Shown here piece by piece: positions 10,362 through 19,328 of a stretch of DNA of 37,307 nt; positions within the stretch are counted from its first letter, which is position 1, and each line of letters opens with the position of its first letter. Under the pieces are notes generated by a model. The model made no database searches and had not been told where the DNA came from. It saw only the letters and a program-made list of their open reading frames with translations. Origin of the DNA: Neonectria sp. B-13 (lineage: Eukaryota > Ascomycota > Sordariomycetes > Hypocreales > Nectriaceae); assembly GCA_002682825.1 (NCBI GenBank), contig NOKP01000086.1, forward strand, positions 847 through 38,153. The letters are read 5' to 3'. A program made the position numbers and the translations under genes.

Positions 10362-10908
10362 TATAACAGTCAGGTCTATCCTAAGGGTATAAGGTAGGTC
10401 TAAAACATATGGTTTAATGATCAAGTGAATTAGGACATTATAGTAAGCAATATAGATTATAATAGTAATATACAATAGTAAATTATTATATAACTAAGTA
10501 GTAATATTAATAGCTAAGAAGCTTAAGACTTTAGTCTAATGTACTAAGTGAATATATATATATACTCTATAGTATTCCATTAGTAATATGTAAAGGTGAG
10601 TTATTATATAACTAAGTATAAAGTAAATCAAAGTATTAATAGCTAAGGAGCTTAAGGCTCTTATCTAATGTGCTAAGTGAATGTATATATATACTATACT
10701 AGGATCACTGGATTATAGTGGTGATTCAGGTAATCCATTGTCCTAGATTACAATAAGGTTATAGTGATCCTTCTGTGATTGGTGAATTGGGAGGGATCAC
10801 TTGGATTATAGTGTAAGCTTAGTAATCCAATTGTGATAGGTAAGAAAAAAGTGGGCATGTTATAGTTCTACTGGTTGTGACTGCCTAGTCTCAACCTGGG
10901 CCATAACA
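10362..10908 (-). repeat. LTR copy C of the gypsy family, with internal duplication
   Basis: On the minus strand it begins TGTTATGGCCCAGGTTGAGAC and ends CTGACTGTTATA, aligning with both ends of LTR copy A (TGTCACGGCCCGGGTTGGGAC and GACCGTCACA) with C-to-T type differences. It is about 135 bp longer than copy A because the segment from the TATATATA box through CTTAGCTATTAATA to the ATATTAC block occurs twice (about 10590-10700 and 10455-10560). No target-site duplication is visible. It lies downstream of the integrase-chromodomain relic in the same orientation, as a 3' LTR would. Confidence 0.75.
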
Positions 10909-11424
10909 ATTGACTATTAGATAGAGGATTTAGGTTGTTCTAATTAGTGCAAGGAGTGCATTCATTGGGGTTGGACTTATAATAGTATTCATATTATATC
11001 TTTTTATAAGGTTTGTTTTAGTATCTTTGTTAATTGAATACTGACTTAGTATAGTTAATAAATTGATTGACTAAGAAGAGAAGCTTGAAAAGGAGGAGGA
11101 AGAGGCTAGTGATTAAATCTTAATTATTTACAACCAGTTGGCTAAGCTTTAGTTATCCCTTTCTACAGCTGTAAGTCGCTTGGTTAGGATTTAGAAAATC
11201 AAGAAGAAGGTAAAAGAGTAAGGCTCTAATTTGTTTAAACAAGGGATACAAGAGTTAGATAAGAAGGATAATATTCTATTAACATTAGAATCCTATAAAG
11301 ACTAGATAGTAAGCAATCTTTAGTCTTTAGATATTCTAAATAAGGTAGATTAGTCTACTCTAGGTCTTAATAATAATTTCAGTAAGATTAGCTCTTTACT
11401 TACTTTTAGTAATATTAGTAAAAG

Positions 11425-12182
11425 TTCTTTAAAAGGTACTATATATAAGTAAAGTTTTTAGCTAGTTCCTATTAATTATTACTATTAAAATAGTCTTTCT
11501 ATTTAATAAGATATTTAGTTTATTTATTTATAACTCTTATACTAAGAATTACTTCTACTATATATTCTTTTAGTCCTTTAACCTTAGTTTCCTATTTATT
11601 ACTAAACTTAGTATAAATTATATCTTTTACTATTTTAAGGAGTAAAATATAAAAAACTAAGTAAAGTCTAACTTTTAATAGTAAGTCTAATTAGTAGTTA
11701 TTTTCTAATATTTTCTTAATGATTTTATAGAGTTTAATGAATTTATAGTCTAGTTTTTTATTTTATTATTTTATTTTAATGTTTTATATTATAAGATAGA
11801 CTATATCTCCCTCTTAGAAAGATAGTTCTTTTATTCTTTTTAAATTATAATATTTCTTTATTTAGTTCCTAATAAATTTAAGCTTAGTTTTAAGTTCTTA
11901 ATATAGATTTTTTAATTTTTCTAATATAAGAATAGCTTTAGGAATAATTCATCTATCTTAGCTTATTCTATAGGTATTAAGGTTAAATCCAAAGTTAATA
12001 TATACTAGAGTCAGCTTTATACTTTTATTTATAGCTATATTTGTTAGAAAAGATATGGCCTGCTCAATAGGGTAATCAAAATCAGTAAAATAAGTAACTA
12101 ATAGGATAGGAGACTTCTCGTAGCAATAGGGGTCTCTAAAGAAGGTTCTTGAGACAATAGAATAGCTCATTAGATAGAGCAA
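11425..12182 (-). pseudogene. Ty3/gypsy integrase C-terminus plus chromodomain, RIP-killed
   Basis: On the minus strand one reading frame can be followed from 12182 to 11425 (about 252 codons) with no indel, only stops. In order it shows the end of the integrase core (NKSIKLTLVYINFGFN), the EGDIVYLI block, LDYKFIKLYKIIKK, and a chromodomain (EYIVEVILSIR then TKYLIK-stop-KDYFNSNN). The stop after LIK stands where chromodomains have the Trp of KWK, so TGG became TAG; others stand for Gln. This identifies a chromovirus, a gypsy clade whose chromodomain can direct integration to heterochromatin. Polymerase regions upstream are missing. Together with LTR copy C it is the 3' end of one element lying on the minus strand. 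Confidence 0.85.
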
Positions 12183-12184
12183 GA

Positions 12185-12540
12185 AAAGTGGGTCAGAATG
12201 ATGTTCTTATTGGGTCAATTGAGTAAGAATTGAGTGCATGAGATGCTTAGATAGCTATGGACAGAGCGGGCAGACGCTCTCTCTTTATAGACAAATTGTC
12301 TAAGATCCAACAGACCAATTGCAACCGGGCCAGGCTCATCGGATAGGCCGGAAGCAGATTTACATCATACATTACGTGTATGATGATTGGATAGGTCACT
12401 GTTGTGTTATTAGTGGTTTAGAAAAGAGGTTTCTAAACTTTGTCCGGATAACTCAGAAAGCTAATCGAGATATGATCGGACCAATGGGGTAATAGTAATA
12501 GACCCACACAGTACATATACAGTATAAATAATACTGTATT
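12185..12540. repeat. Less AT-rich island with four short hairpins, possible LTR
   Basis: This island keeps CG dinucleotides and normal composition within the RIP block. It contains four perfect inverted repeats: AGACAA/TTGTCT (12289-12301), a 9-bp stem CATCATACA (12363-12385), a 9-bp stem GTTTAGAAA (12416-12438) and a 9-bp stem ATACAGTAT (12517-12539). On the minus strand a TATAAAGAG box (near 12285) suggests an LTR promoter of a different element family. I could not define ends or a target-site duplication. Confidence 0.4.
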
Positions 12541-12748
12541 ATGTAATATCTGTAGATATTTTGCTAGGATTTATTAAGCCTAGTTATAGTTTATTAGCTC
12601 TAATAATATTATAGCTTAATTATACAATTAGTAGTTTTTTAATCTAATTATTCTATTTATAGTTAATATAGCATTAAAGGTACTATTCTAGTATTTAGTT
12701 TATTTATTCTATTTAGCTATTAGTTTATAGTTAGAAAGCTATAGTAAG

Positions 12749-13137
12749 TATTACAGCCCAGATTAACCCTAGTCATATAGCACGTGCACGTCATACCCAC
12801 CCCCACCAATTTCCTACCAATCACAGGTGGATCATGATTCCCAACCGTAATCCATCATGGATCACAACTCCAAACTGTGATCCATCGGACAGGATTACGA
12901 TTCCAAACTATGATCCAACAAGAACACTACGAAGTATATATATACCTTCACTTAGCACATTAGACAAGAGCTTTAAGCTTCTTAGCTATTAACACTCCAA
13001 CTTGGTTATACAATAACTTACTATTGCACATTACCATTATGACCTACATTGCTTACTATAACGTCCTGGTCCACTTGATCATTAAACCACACACCTTAGA
13101 CCTACCCTAGACCCCTAGGTTAAGCCTGACTGTTACA
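12749..13137 (+). repeat. LTR copy B of the gypsy family
   Basis: Begins TATTACAGCCCAGATTAACC and ends CTGACTGTTACA, matching the ends of copy A with RIP-type changes (TG start now TA). It shares with copy A the TATATATAC box, the TTCACTTAGCACATTAGAC block and the whole 3' part, but its central U3 is built of GGATCA/TGATCC motifs instead. Flanks GTAAG and TTTAG are not a duplication. Its 3' end directly abuts the reverse transcriptase frame, so it arose by insertion with later loss or by recombination. Confidence 0.8.
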
Positions 13138-13860
13138 TTTAGAATAAAGTATAGACTTTATAAATACCTTATTATACCCTTTAGACTTATAAATATACTA
13201 GTATTATTCTAGTAAATAATTAACTATATACTATAAGAGTACTTAGATATATTTATAGTATATTACTTAAATAAAATTCCAATCTTCTTTAAGACTAAAG
13301 AAGAATATAAAGAATACATTTATAAGGTATTATAAGTACTATAGAATAATAACTTATTAATTAAACTAAAGAAAAGTTATTTTTATATTAAAGAAGTAGA
13401 ATTTCTTAAACATATAATCTTATATAACTAGGTTAGAATAGATCTAAAGAAAATTACTATAGTTAGTAAATAGCTTTAACTAAAGAATATTAAGAAAGTA
13501 TAATTATTCCTTAGATTTACTAATTACTACTAAAGGTTTATTTAAAACTTTAGCAGTTATACTATATTATTCACTAGATTTATAAAGAAACAAAAAGTAT
13601 TTATATAGAATATAACTACTAAGAAAGTATTTAATAATATTAAGAAAATTATCTTAAGTAAGCCTATTCTAATAACCTTTAACCTTAAATAAGAAATCAA
13701 ACTTAAAATAGACTTATTAGACTTTACATAAGGTATATAAATTAGATAGAAAGATAATAATAGAGTATTATACTCTATTGCTTTCTTCTCTTATAAAATG
13801 TATAAAGCTAAACTTAATTACTCTATCTATAATAAAAATAGTAATAGCATAAGAGCCTTA
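13138..13860 (+). pseudogene. Ty3/gypsy reverse transcriptase-RNase H relic, RIP-killed
   Basis: A single frame runs 241 codons without an indel, broken only by TAA/TAG. It starts at FRIKYRLYKYLIIPFRLIN (family: FRTRYGxYEYLVMPFGLTN), passes YYLNK at 13261-13275 where the catalytic Y-x-D-D box belongs, then KTKEEYKEYI, KLKKSYFYIKEVEFL, LRFTNYY and the RNase H region ending FFSYKMYKAKLNYSIYNK. Both catalytic aspartates are lost, so the enzyme is dead. It lies on the plus strand, opposite to the integrase relic at 11425-12182, so the two belong to different insertions or to a rearranged one. Reading upstream stops exactly at the 3' end of LTR copy B; no finger or protease region is found beyond it. 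Confidence 0.88.
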
Positions 13861-14471
13861 ATATTAATCAATAGAGTAACCTAAGTAGGATATCTATTAA
13901 TAAACTAAAATATTAATCTACTAAGTAACTTAATAATACTTATATTAACTAGTCTACCTAAAGTTAATAGCTTACTCTAAGTTAAGTATTAATAGCCCTT
14001 AAACTTAAAAAGGACTATTTTATTGAAAGCTAGGATAATTCTACTTATTATAATAGAACTATCTAGTAATCTTATAGCTAGATAACTAAAGACTGTCTTC
14101 TAATCGTTCTAAAGTCTATTAAATGCTATAACTATTAAGGCAATAACTGCTAGTAGGGCTACTAAGACATTAAAGGTCTTATAAAACCATAGGATAAGGC
14201 CTATAACCCCCTATCTATTTAGTAAGCTATCTATTATTAGGATAGTTATATTCAAGCTAGGTATATTAAGAAATGATAGGAAATAAACTTATATTGATTA
14301 GATAGTACTATAATATAGTAATAAAGTAAGTAATAGACTAGGGTTCTATAATTTTAAGAAGTAAGTAAACTTAAAAGGCAGGCTAGATATATATTCTATT
14401 TTATCTATAAATAAGTAAATAGAGGGATTATAGTTTAAGTTAAAGCATTATCTACCTAGCATAGGGCTAAA

Positions 14472-14546
14472 ACATGCACCCTAGTAGGTCAGAAATGTGC
14501 ACCCTGGTAGATTAGAAACGTGCACTCTAATAGGCTAGGAACATGC
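14472..14546 (+). repeat. 23-bp tandem repeat, three copies
   Basis: Units at 14472-14494, 14495-14517 and 14518-14540 share the pattern AYRTGCACYCTRRTAGRYTAGRA, followed by the start of a fourth (ACATGCG). It lies in a short stretch of normal composition within the RIP block. Confidence 0.7.
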
Positions 14547-14878
14547 GTTATGCCCTTCCTGGATTTCGTCTTTCTCTTGATATACTGGGGCTTTGCTTAT
14601 GCCTCTTACATTATATGCCATTATACTATTGAGTGCTCTTTTAATATTTTCTATATTAAGTACCTTGATCAATTTTAGGAGAAGGTTTAGGTTATAATTA
14701 ATAACCTTAGTCTAGTAGCTTTAAGATAGCTAGAATAAGAATATCCCCTTTTAACCTTTAATCTATACTATCCTTAAACTATTTGGTAATATTACTAATA
14801 CTCTAGAAGCAGTCTTACCTATAAGTTAGTATAGCCTTTATAGGAACCCTCCTTTGTATTCCTGCCTAATACCCCTAG

Positions 14879-15290
14879 TGTCACGGCCCGGGTTGGGACC
14901 AGGCGGTCACAACCGGCAGAATCATTTCAGTACCCACTTTTTCCTTCCTATCACAGTGTGCGACACCTGCACGTCGAACGGGCTCCGTTCGACACGGTTC
15001 GACACCAACGAGTGTATGCACGTCGAACAAGCACTGTTCGACACAACTCGACACCGTTCGACTACACCAGTCTTCCGTATATATACACATTCACTTAGCA
15101 CAGTAGACAAGAGCCTTAAGCTCCTTAGCTATCAACACTTTGATTCACTCCTACTTGGTTACACAATAACTTACCTTTGCACATTACCATCGTGACCTAC
15201 ATTGCTCACTACGACGTCCTGATCCACTCGATCATCAAACCACACGCCTTGGACCTACCCTAGACCCCTAGGTTAAGCCCGACCGTCACA
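14879..15290 (+). mobile_element. Solo LTR (copy A) with 5-bp target-site duplication
   Basis: A 412-bp LTR bounded by TG...CA, with CCTAG immediately before (14874-14878) and after (15291-15295). No internal coding region accompanies it, so it is a solo LTR left by recombination between two LTRs. A TATATATACAC promoter box lies at about 15078-15088. Its central part holds six GTTCGA/TCGAAC motifs, two of which form perfect hairpins (14973-14993, 9-bp stem; 15022-15042, 8-bp stem). Unlike its surroundings it is rich in CG and shows no RIP, so it inserted after the host sequence had been mutated, or it escaped RIP. Confidence 0.87.
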
Positions 15291-15295
15291 CCTAG

Positions 15296-16440
15296 TATAA
15301 GGCTCCTTAATAGTGCTCTAAATATTTCTATGTTTAGTCTATTCTATCTAAAAGACTTAAAACTCTTAAATAAAAAGCTTTATACTAAGAAAAACATTAT
15401 TATAATTAGTAGTACTAATGTTTTAACTAATATAGGTAGTAAGTTCTATTTCTATTCTACTATTAATAGTATCTCTAAACTAGACTTATTAGTCTCTAAC
15501 TATTAGAGCTCTTTCTACTCTAAGAAATCCAGCTGTATTATATATAATGCATTAGCCTATTTAATACTAGAGTTAGCTGATAAACTATATACTAATATCT
15601 TATAGAAGTTACAGTTTAGTCAAAAAGCCCTATTCACTTTATTTAATACCTTTACTAAATGCCTAACTTAATCTAACTACCTTTAATACTATTATACTTA
15701 AAACATTAATTATTACTAAACAAGGCTTTCTTGTCTCTCTTAGAGAATAATATAGCTTTATAGCTAGGTAGATATATTAGTCTATTATATAAGATTATTA
15801 TATATAAAATAGGTTACTCTATAGTCCTTTCTATAATGGGTTATAGCTCTCTATCTATTATATAGGAAAGAGTAGAGGAAGTAGAGCATAAGAAGCAAAT
15901 AAAAGCAAGCTATAGGATTTCTCTAACTAAGGATTCTTCTTTATAGAGAATATTATCCTAATAAAGCAGAGATTATAGCTATATTTAACCATGAACTAGT
16001 ATAGCATATTAATACTATCCTAATTGTTAAAATAAGGCTATTGATTCCTTTACTAGTAGGGTTTACTAAGTGTTTCTATAAAGTTGTAAGAGTAAACAAT
16101 CTAAATAATATAATTATATAAGTAAGTAAGGAATTACTAATGCTTAAAGAAGCCTTTTAGTCTCTTATTAGCTTTGAGTATTTTAGAGACTATAATGATT
16201 TTACTTTAATAATGCTTGGGTAGATAGGGTTTTTATACTGATTAGCTTAGCTTTATGCCTAGAGATCTCTCTTTATCTGTTTAAGAGTGGGAAAAGGTAA
16301 TAGTTAGTCTATAAAGCTTTAGAATAGAGTTCAATCTACTATATAAAGTATATTTATATATAAGACCCTAGAAAGCAGGTTTCTACTTACCATTAGGATT
16401 TACTATAGTAGGAATCATTGTGAGATTTATCTAGTCGCAC
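15296..16440. repeat. RIP-degraded repeat, family not identified
   Basis: TA-rich sequence continuing the composition of the block. Fragments of long frames with scattered TAG/TAA are visible on the plus strand near 15300-15660, but I cannot tie them to a transposon protein. Near 16440-16560 composition returns to normal. Confidence 0.5.
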
Positions 16441-16450
16441 GCTGAAATGT

Positions 16451-17030
16451 ATCATATGCAATATAGTATTCCTTTCTATATTTCCCCCCTACTGTTTAAG
16501 GATATAGTATAGTTATAGTCCTTAGAACTCCTAAGACTAGAGTAAGAGAGCAGCCAACAACCAACAATACAGTCAAAGGACTTACAGACAAGTTTGCTAG
16601 CAAGGTACCAGCATTGAAATTTCTCCAGCTAAGATACAGTCCTATCTGCAGGGGAGAAGGGGCTCACCTGACGCAGCATTAGAGGTGGAGGAATTGGTGA
16701 ATAGGATGAAGGAGGAGAAGAAGTAGGCGAGGAGGGCGGATTCTAAGGACAAAGATTGACGGTGGACGTCTTGGCCGACCTGCCGATGGTGCTCTTCATT
16801 TCGGGGTTTGAGATTGACGTGATCGTCATAAAATATCTGGATTTCTTTTCCAACTAGTTTCACTAGCGCAACTTTTCAAAGAGTTAAACGCCTTATCTAG
16901 CTATTACACAACCGCCCTCCTCTAATCCTAGCACACCTTGGCGTCAAATCCCTTTACCCTTGCTGGCCCGCAAATTTTGAAGCTATGCTAGCCCTGCCCA
17001 ACTGTGCTCTGCGACTGCGTGCACCATCCT
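16451..17030. other. Between RIP block and membrane protein, no gene recognised
   Basis: Composition returns to normal. A 73-codon frame on the minus strand (16863-16642) includes a hydrophobic stretch (ALLAYFFSSFILF) but has no recognised family. It may be an exon of an unidentified or decayed gene downstream of the membrane-protein gene. Confidence 0.3.
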
Positions 17031-17963
17031 TCATTGCGCCTCTGACTCGCTTGTGACGGACATGTCCCGAAGCTGGATCTGACTTGAAGCTCCAGGTGAA
17101 GATGCTCTAGGCCTTGTCCTTTGTAGGAGCCGTGGTAGCAGGTCAGGTTTGGGCTCCCGTCTGAAACTCTTCGTCCATAACTTCACAACGACCGGTACAA
17201 GGCACACGAGAACGTCGTGGGCTCCAAAAACATTCGAAAGAATCTGCCAGTGTCAGCTTAGTCTCGGCTGGAGGCTCAGTACATACCAAGTGTCTACTTG
17301 TCGCTGACTCTGTTCTCAAAGCCATAGCGCTGGCTATCATGGCCAACGTTTCAATCAGAATAATGGTCTTGATTTTCGTAAACTAGCGTGAGGTACACGA
17401 TGCAATGAGCATCCACTCTAGTACCACCCAGCACCGGAAAGTAATAGCTGATGCTGCCGAGAGTTCATTGAGCACTGTGCTTCGGGAAGCTAGAATGGTG
17501 CTGACGGCAAATGGCACCCCAGTGGTTATCAGGAGAAATACAAGGGGCCATAGAGCAAATGCACATTGTCCTAGGCTCCAAGAGCCGCCGGCACGCAAGC
17601 ACTTTGGATCGTTAGAATAGCACTAGAGCCAGGATATGCACTTACTTCTCTAATCATGCTGGAGACGATGATGGAAGAGCTTAGGCACGTCGACCAGGGG
17701 TCTCCACGTTCTTGCATTAGAACTGCGAAGGTAAGTGCGGATCCGGTAGCAATCACGCACTGCGTAATCACCACCGCCTTAAATGTACGACGATGCCTTA
17801 TAGATAATGATGGAGGGACCACAGACACTGAGCCTGTCTCTCGGCGGCTCCGTTGAGTGTTTCGATATCGCAGGATGGCCTTGACAGATGTTGATACATT
17901 CGCTGCGGCACCGAGGACGAATGCTGTGGTCAATGCAGTCGATTCAAGACCTTTGGGACTCAT
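17031..17963 (-). pseudogene. Polytopic membrane protein, three exons, one in-frame TAG
   Basis: On the minus strand exons 17963-17646, 17601-17287 and 17243-17031 join in phase through introns of 44 bp (GTAAGT, branch CTAAC, acceptor AAAG) and 43 bp (GTATGT, branch GCTGAC, acceptor GGCAG), giving 281 codons and a TGA. Codon 179 is TAG (17383-17385); a single C-to-T change of CAG would explain it. Hydrophobic segments lie near residues 9-31, 61-83, 118-144, 152-177, 180-200 and 208-232, followed by a basic and Ser-rich tail ending in SVTSESEAQ. The shape resembles small fungal integral membrane proteins of unknown function, but I do not recognise the family. If the TAG is real it cuts the product after four segments; an unrecognised third intron around it is possible but no good splice pair fits. 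Confidence 0.6.
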
Positions 17964-18248
17964 CGTGATAAAATTTGAGGTTATAATGAAACAGAAATTT
18001 GCCAGTCACAATGACAGAACAGTTGGGGGATATTGGATGTATAAATAGAGAACAACATAACTGTGTGTCCTTCTATTTTCAAGCTAATGCCACCCTTGAG
18101 CCTACATCCAGGTTTCGTTGATCCTTGCATGGGAAGTGTATCTTGATGCAGAGTGATGTAGATGTGATCCTGCGACATTTACCGAGGTCAACAGCCTCTG
18201 TTATCATGTTCCGCAGGCCTATGTTGTATCATTGAGTAATTTTCGTCC

Positions 18249-18960
18249 ATGCACCGTTGTCACGCCCATTCCACCGGATGGTCCTCTCTCGCGCCAAGGT
18301 TGAAGAGAACCACGAACCATTCAAGGCGTTCTCACCATCTTCATATGGTACGCCGTGATGAGATTCGTCACTGGGTGAAGATCAGAAGGGGGTCACACAC
18401 TAAGGACATGACCTTTTCCCGCTTTACCCCGATCACCAAGTCTCTGTGAGCTTCGCATTCAGCAAATAGAGGGCGCAGATGCCTCCGACGCAAGGCCGAA
18501 GACCAGAAAGAGGCGAAGAGGGAATGAAGAGGGTCCGACAGGTATGAGAACTCCTTTAGCCCGTGGTGATGAACTTAATGTGCCTAGCAGTAAAACGTTT
18601 AAAAGAAGGACCCTTTAGAGACTCGATACCTACACCATGGAAGACGGGCTGCTACGTCGAAGGGCTATTGTAAATCAGATGGAAAGAGAGACTTATTCGA
18701 GAGGAGAAGTACAAGATTTCCTTTAATGCCTCCTTACAGTCAATCAATGGCATTGAGTATCGAATGTCCAGCAAGGGATGGGATTTGGTGTTTTCCGAAC
18801 AGCAAAAAGGGTCTGCCTTCTCTTACGATGCAATATACCATTCAGACGAGCGAAGGGGAAGGATCTTCACAATGTCAACAACTGGAAGTGGAAAGGAAGG
18901 AGCGGCGGTGGCTGTTTTCTGCTCCCCCGATGTCACGGTATTGAAAGGCGGATGACAGTG
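18249..18960 (+). pseudogene. Decayed coding-like stretch, family unknown
   Basis: Pieces that read like protein occur in alternating frames: VLSRAKVEENHEPFKAFSP (about 18280-18345), RSPSLCELRIQQIEG and RPKTRKRRRGNEEGPTG (about 18430-18545), MEDGLLRRRAIVNQMERETY (about 18637-18696), and EKYKISFNASLQS, MSSKGWDLVFSEQQKGSAF and GAAVAVFCSPDVTVLKGG (18700-18955). Stops TGA and TAG interrupt them. I could not build an intron model joining them. The basic RKRRRG run could be a nuclear signal. It may be one broken gene or unannotated exons; function unknown. Confidence 0.3.
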
Positions 18961-19129
18961 CTATTTTAAGAGGTGTCCGATTGTGGACCCTGTTCCTGAA
19001 CATGTGCACCTCTTGCTCGCCTTCCGCTTGATCGTCGGAAAAGAGGTCAAACTCCCTCCCACCCTTGAAAGCATGGATTGACGTAGAATGTGCAGCTCTG
19101 CCTTGAAGAGAGCAGATGCATCGGCATCC

Positions 19130-19228
19130 CTATTGAGGCGACTCGTTCGGTCTCTCTACACGACGAGGTTTGACGATTCCGCGGATCCTAGCTGCTAATC
19201 GTCCTAACGCTTTCGGTCCGCCTGTTGG
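19130..19228 (-). pseudogene. Mirror fragment: last 32 codons of the TPR gene
   Basis: The reverse complement of 19528-19626, encoding only PTGGPKALGRLAARIRGIV onward to the stop. It begins at the gap edge, so the copy lacks the TPR motif itself. Its existence shows that the left arm breaks off inside this gene. Confidence 0.75.
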
Positions 19229-19328
19229 NNNNNNNNNNNNNNNNNNNNNNNNNNNNNNNNNNNNNNNNNNNNNNNNNNNNNNNNNNNNNNNNNNNNNNNN
19301 NNNNNNNNNNNNNNNNNNNNNNNNNNNN
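19229..19328. other. Assembly gap of exactly 100 N
   Basis: One hundred N, the conventional size for a gap of unknown length. It lies at the axis of the inverted duplication and immediately upstream, in frame terms, of kinesin-light-chain-type TPR coding sequence, a repeat-rich class that commonly breaks assemblies. Confidence 0.99.

Larger units (their letters stand above)
9900..16450. repeat. AT-rich block of RIP-degraded transposons
   Basis: Composition changes sharply. For example 13261-13320 has 11 G or C in 60, and no CG dinucleotide occurs in 13141-13740. Stop codons TAA and TAG replace what should be Gln or Trp codons in recognisable retrotransposon frames, without indels. This is the signature of repeat-induced point mutation, which changes C to T in duplicated DNA during the sexual cycle. 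Recognisable parts inside are listed separately. The unlisted parts (9900-10361, 10909-11424, 12540-12748, 13861-14471, 14541-14873) are RIPped sequence I could not assign. Boundaries are approximate. Confidence 0.88.
1449..19228 (+). repeat. Left arm of 17.8-kb inverted duplication
   Basis: Reads as the exact reverse complement of 19528-37307, with paired positions summing to 38756. I checked the outer end (GATATC at 1449-1454 against 37302-37307), the inner end (CCTGTTGG at 19221-19228 against CCAACAGG at 19528-19535), the LTRs, and all open frames, which have identical lengths and translations at mirrored coordinates. No indel between arms is possible given these offsets, apart from compensating ones. 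Most likely an assembly artefact; a true recent duplication is the alternative. Confidence 0.97.

Noticed and set aside
12749..13137. LTR B as the 5' LTR of the RT-containing element
   Set aside because: The reverse transcriptase frame starts directly at the LTR edge in mid-domain, with no primer-binding site, gag or protease between them.
19225..19327. Open frame running through the N gap
   Set aside because: N is not sequence; the coding claim starts at 19330 only.
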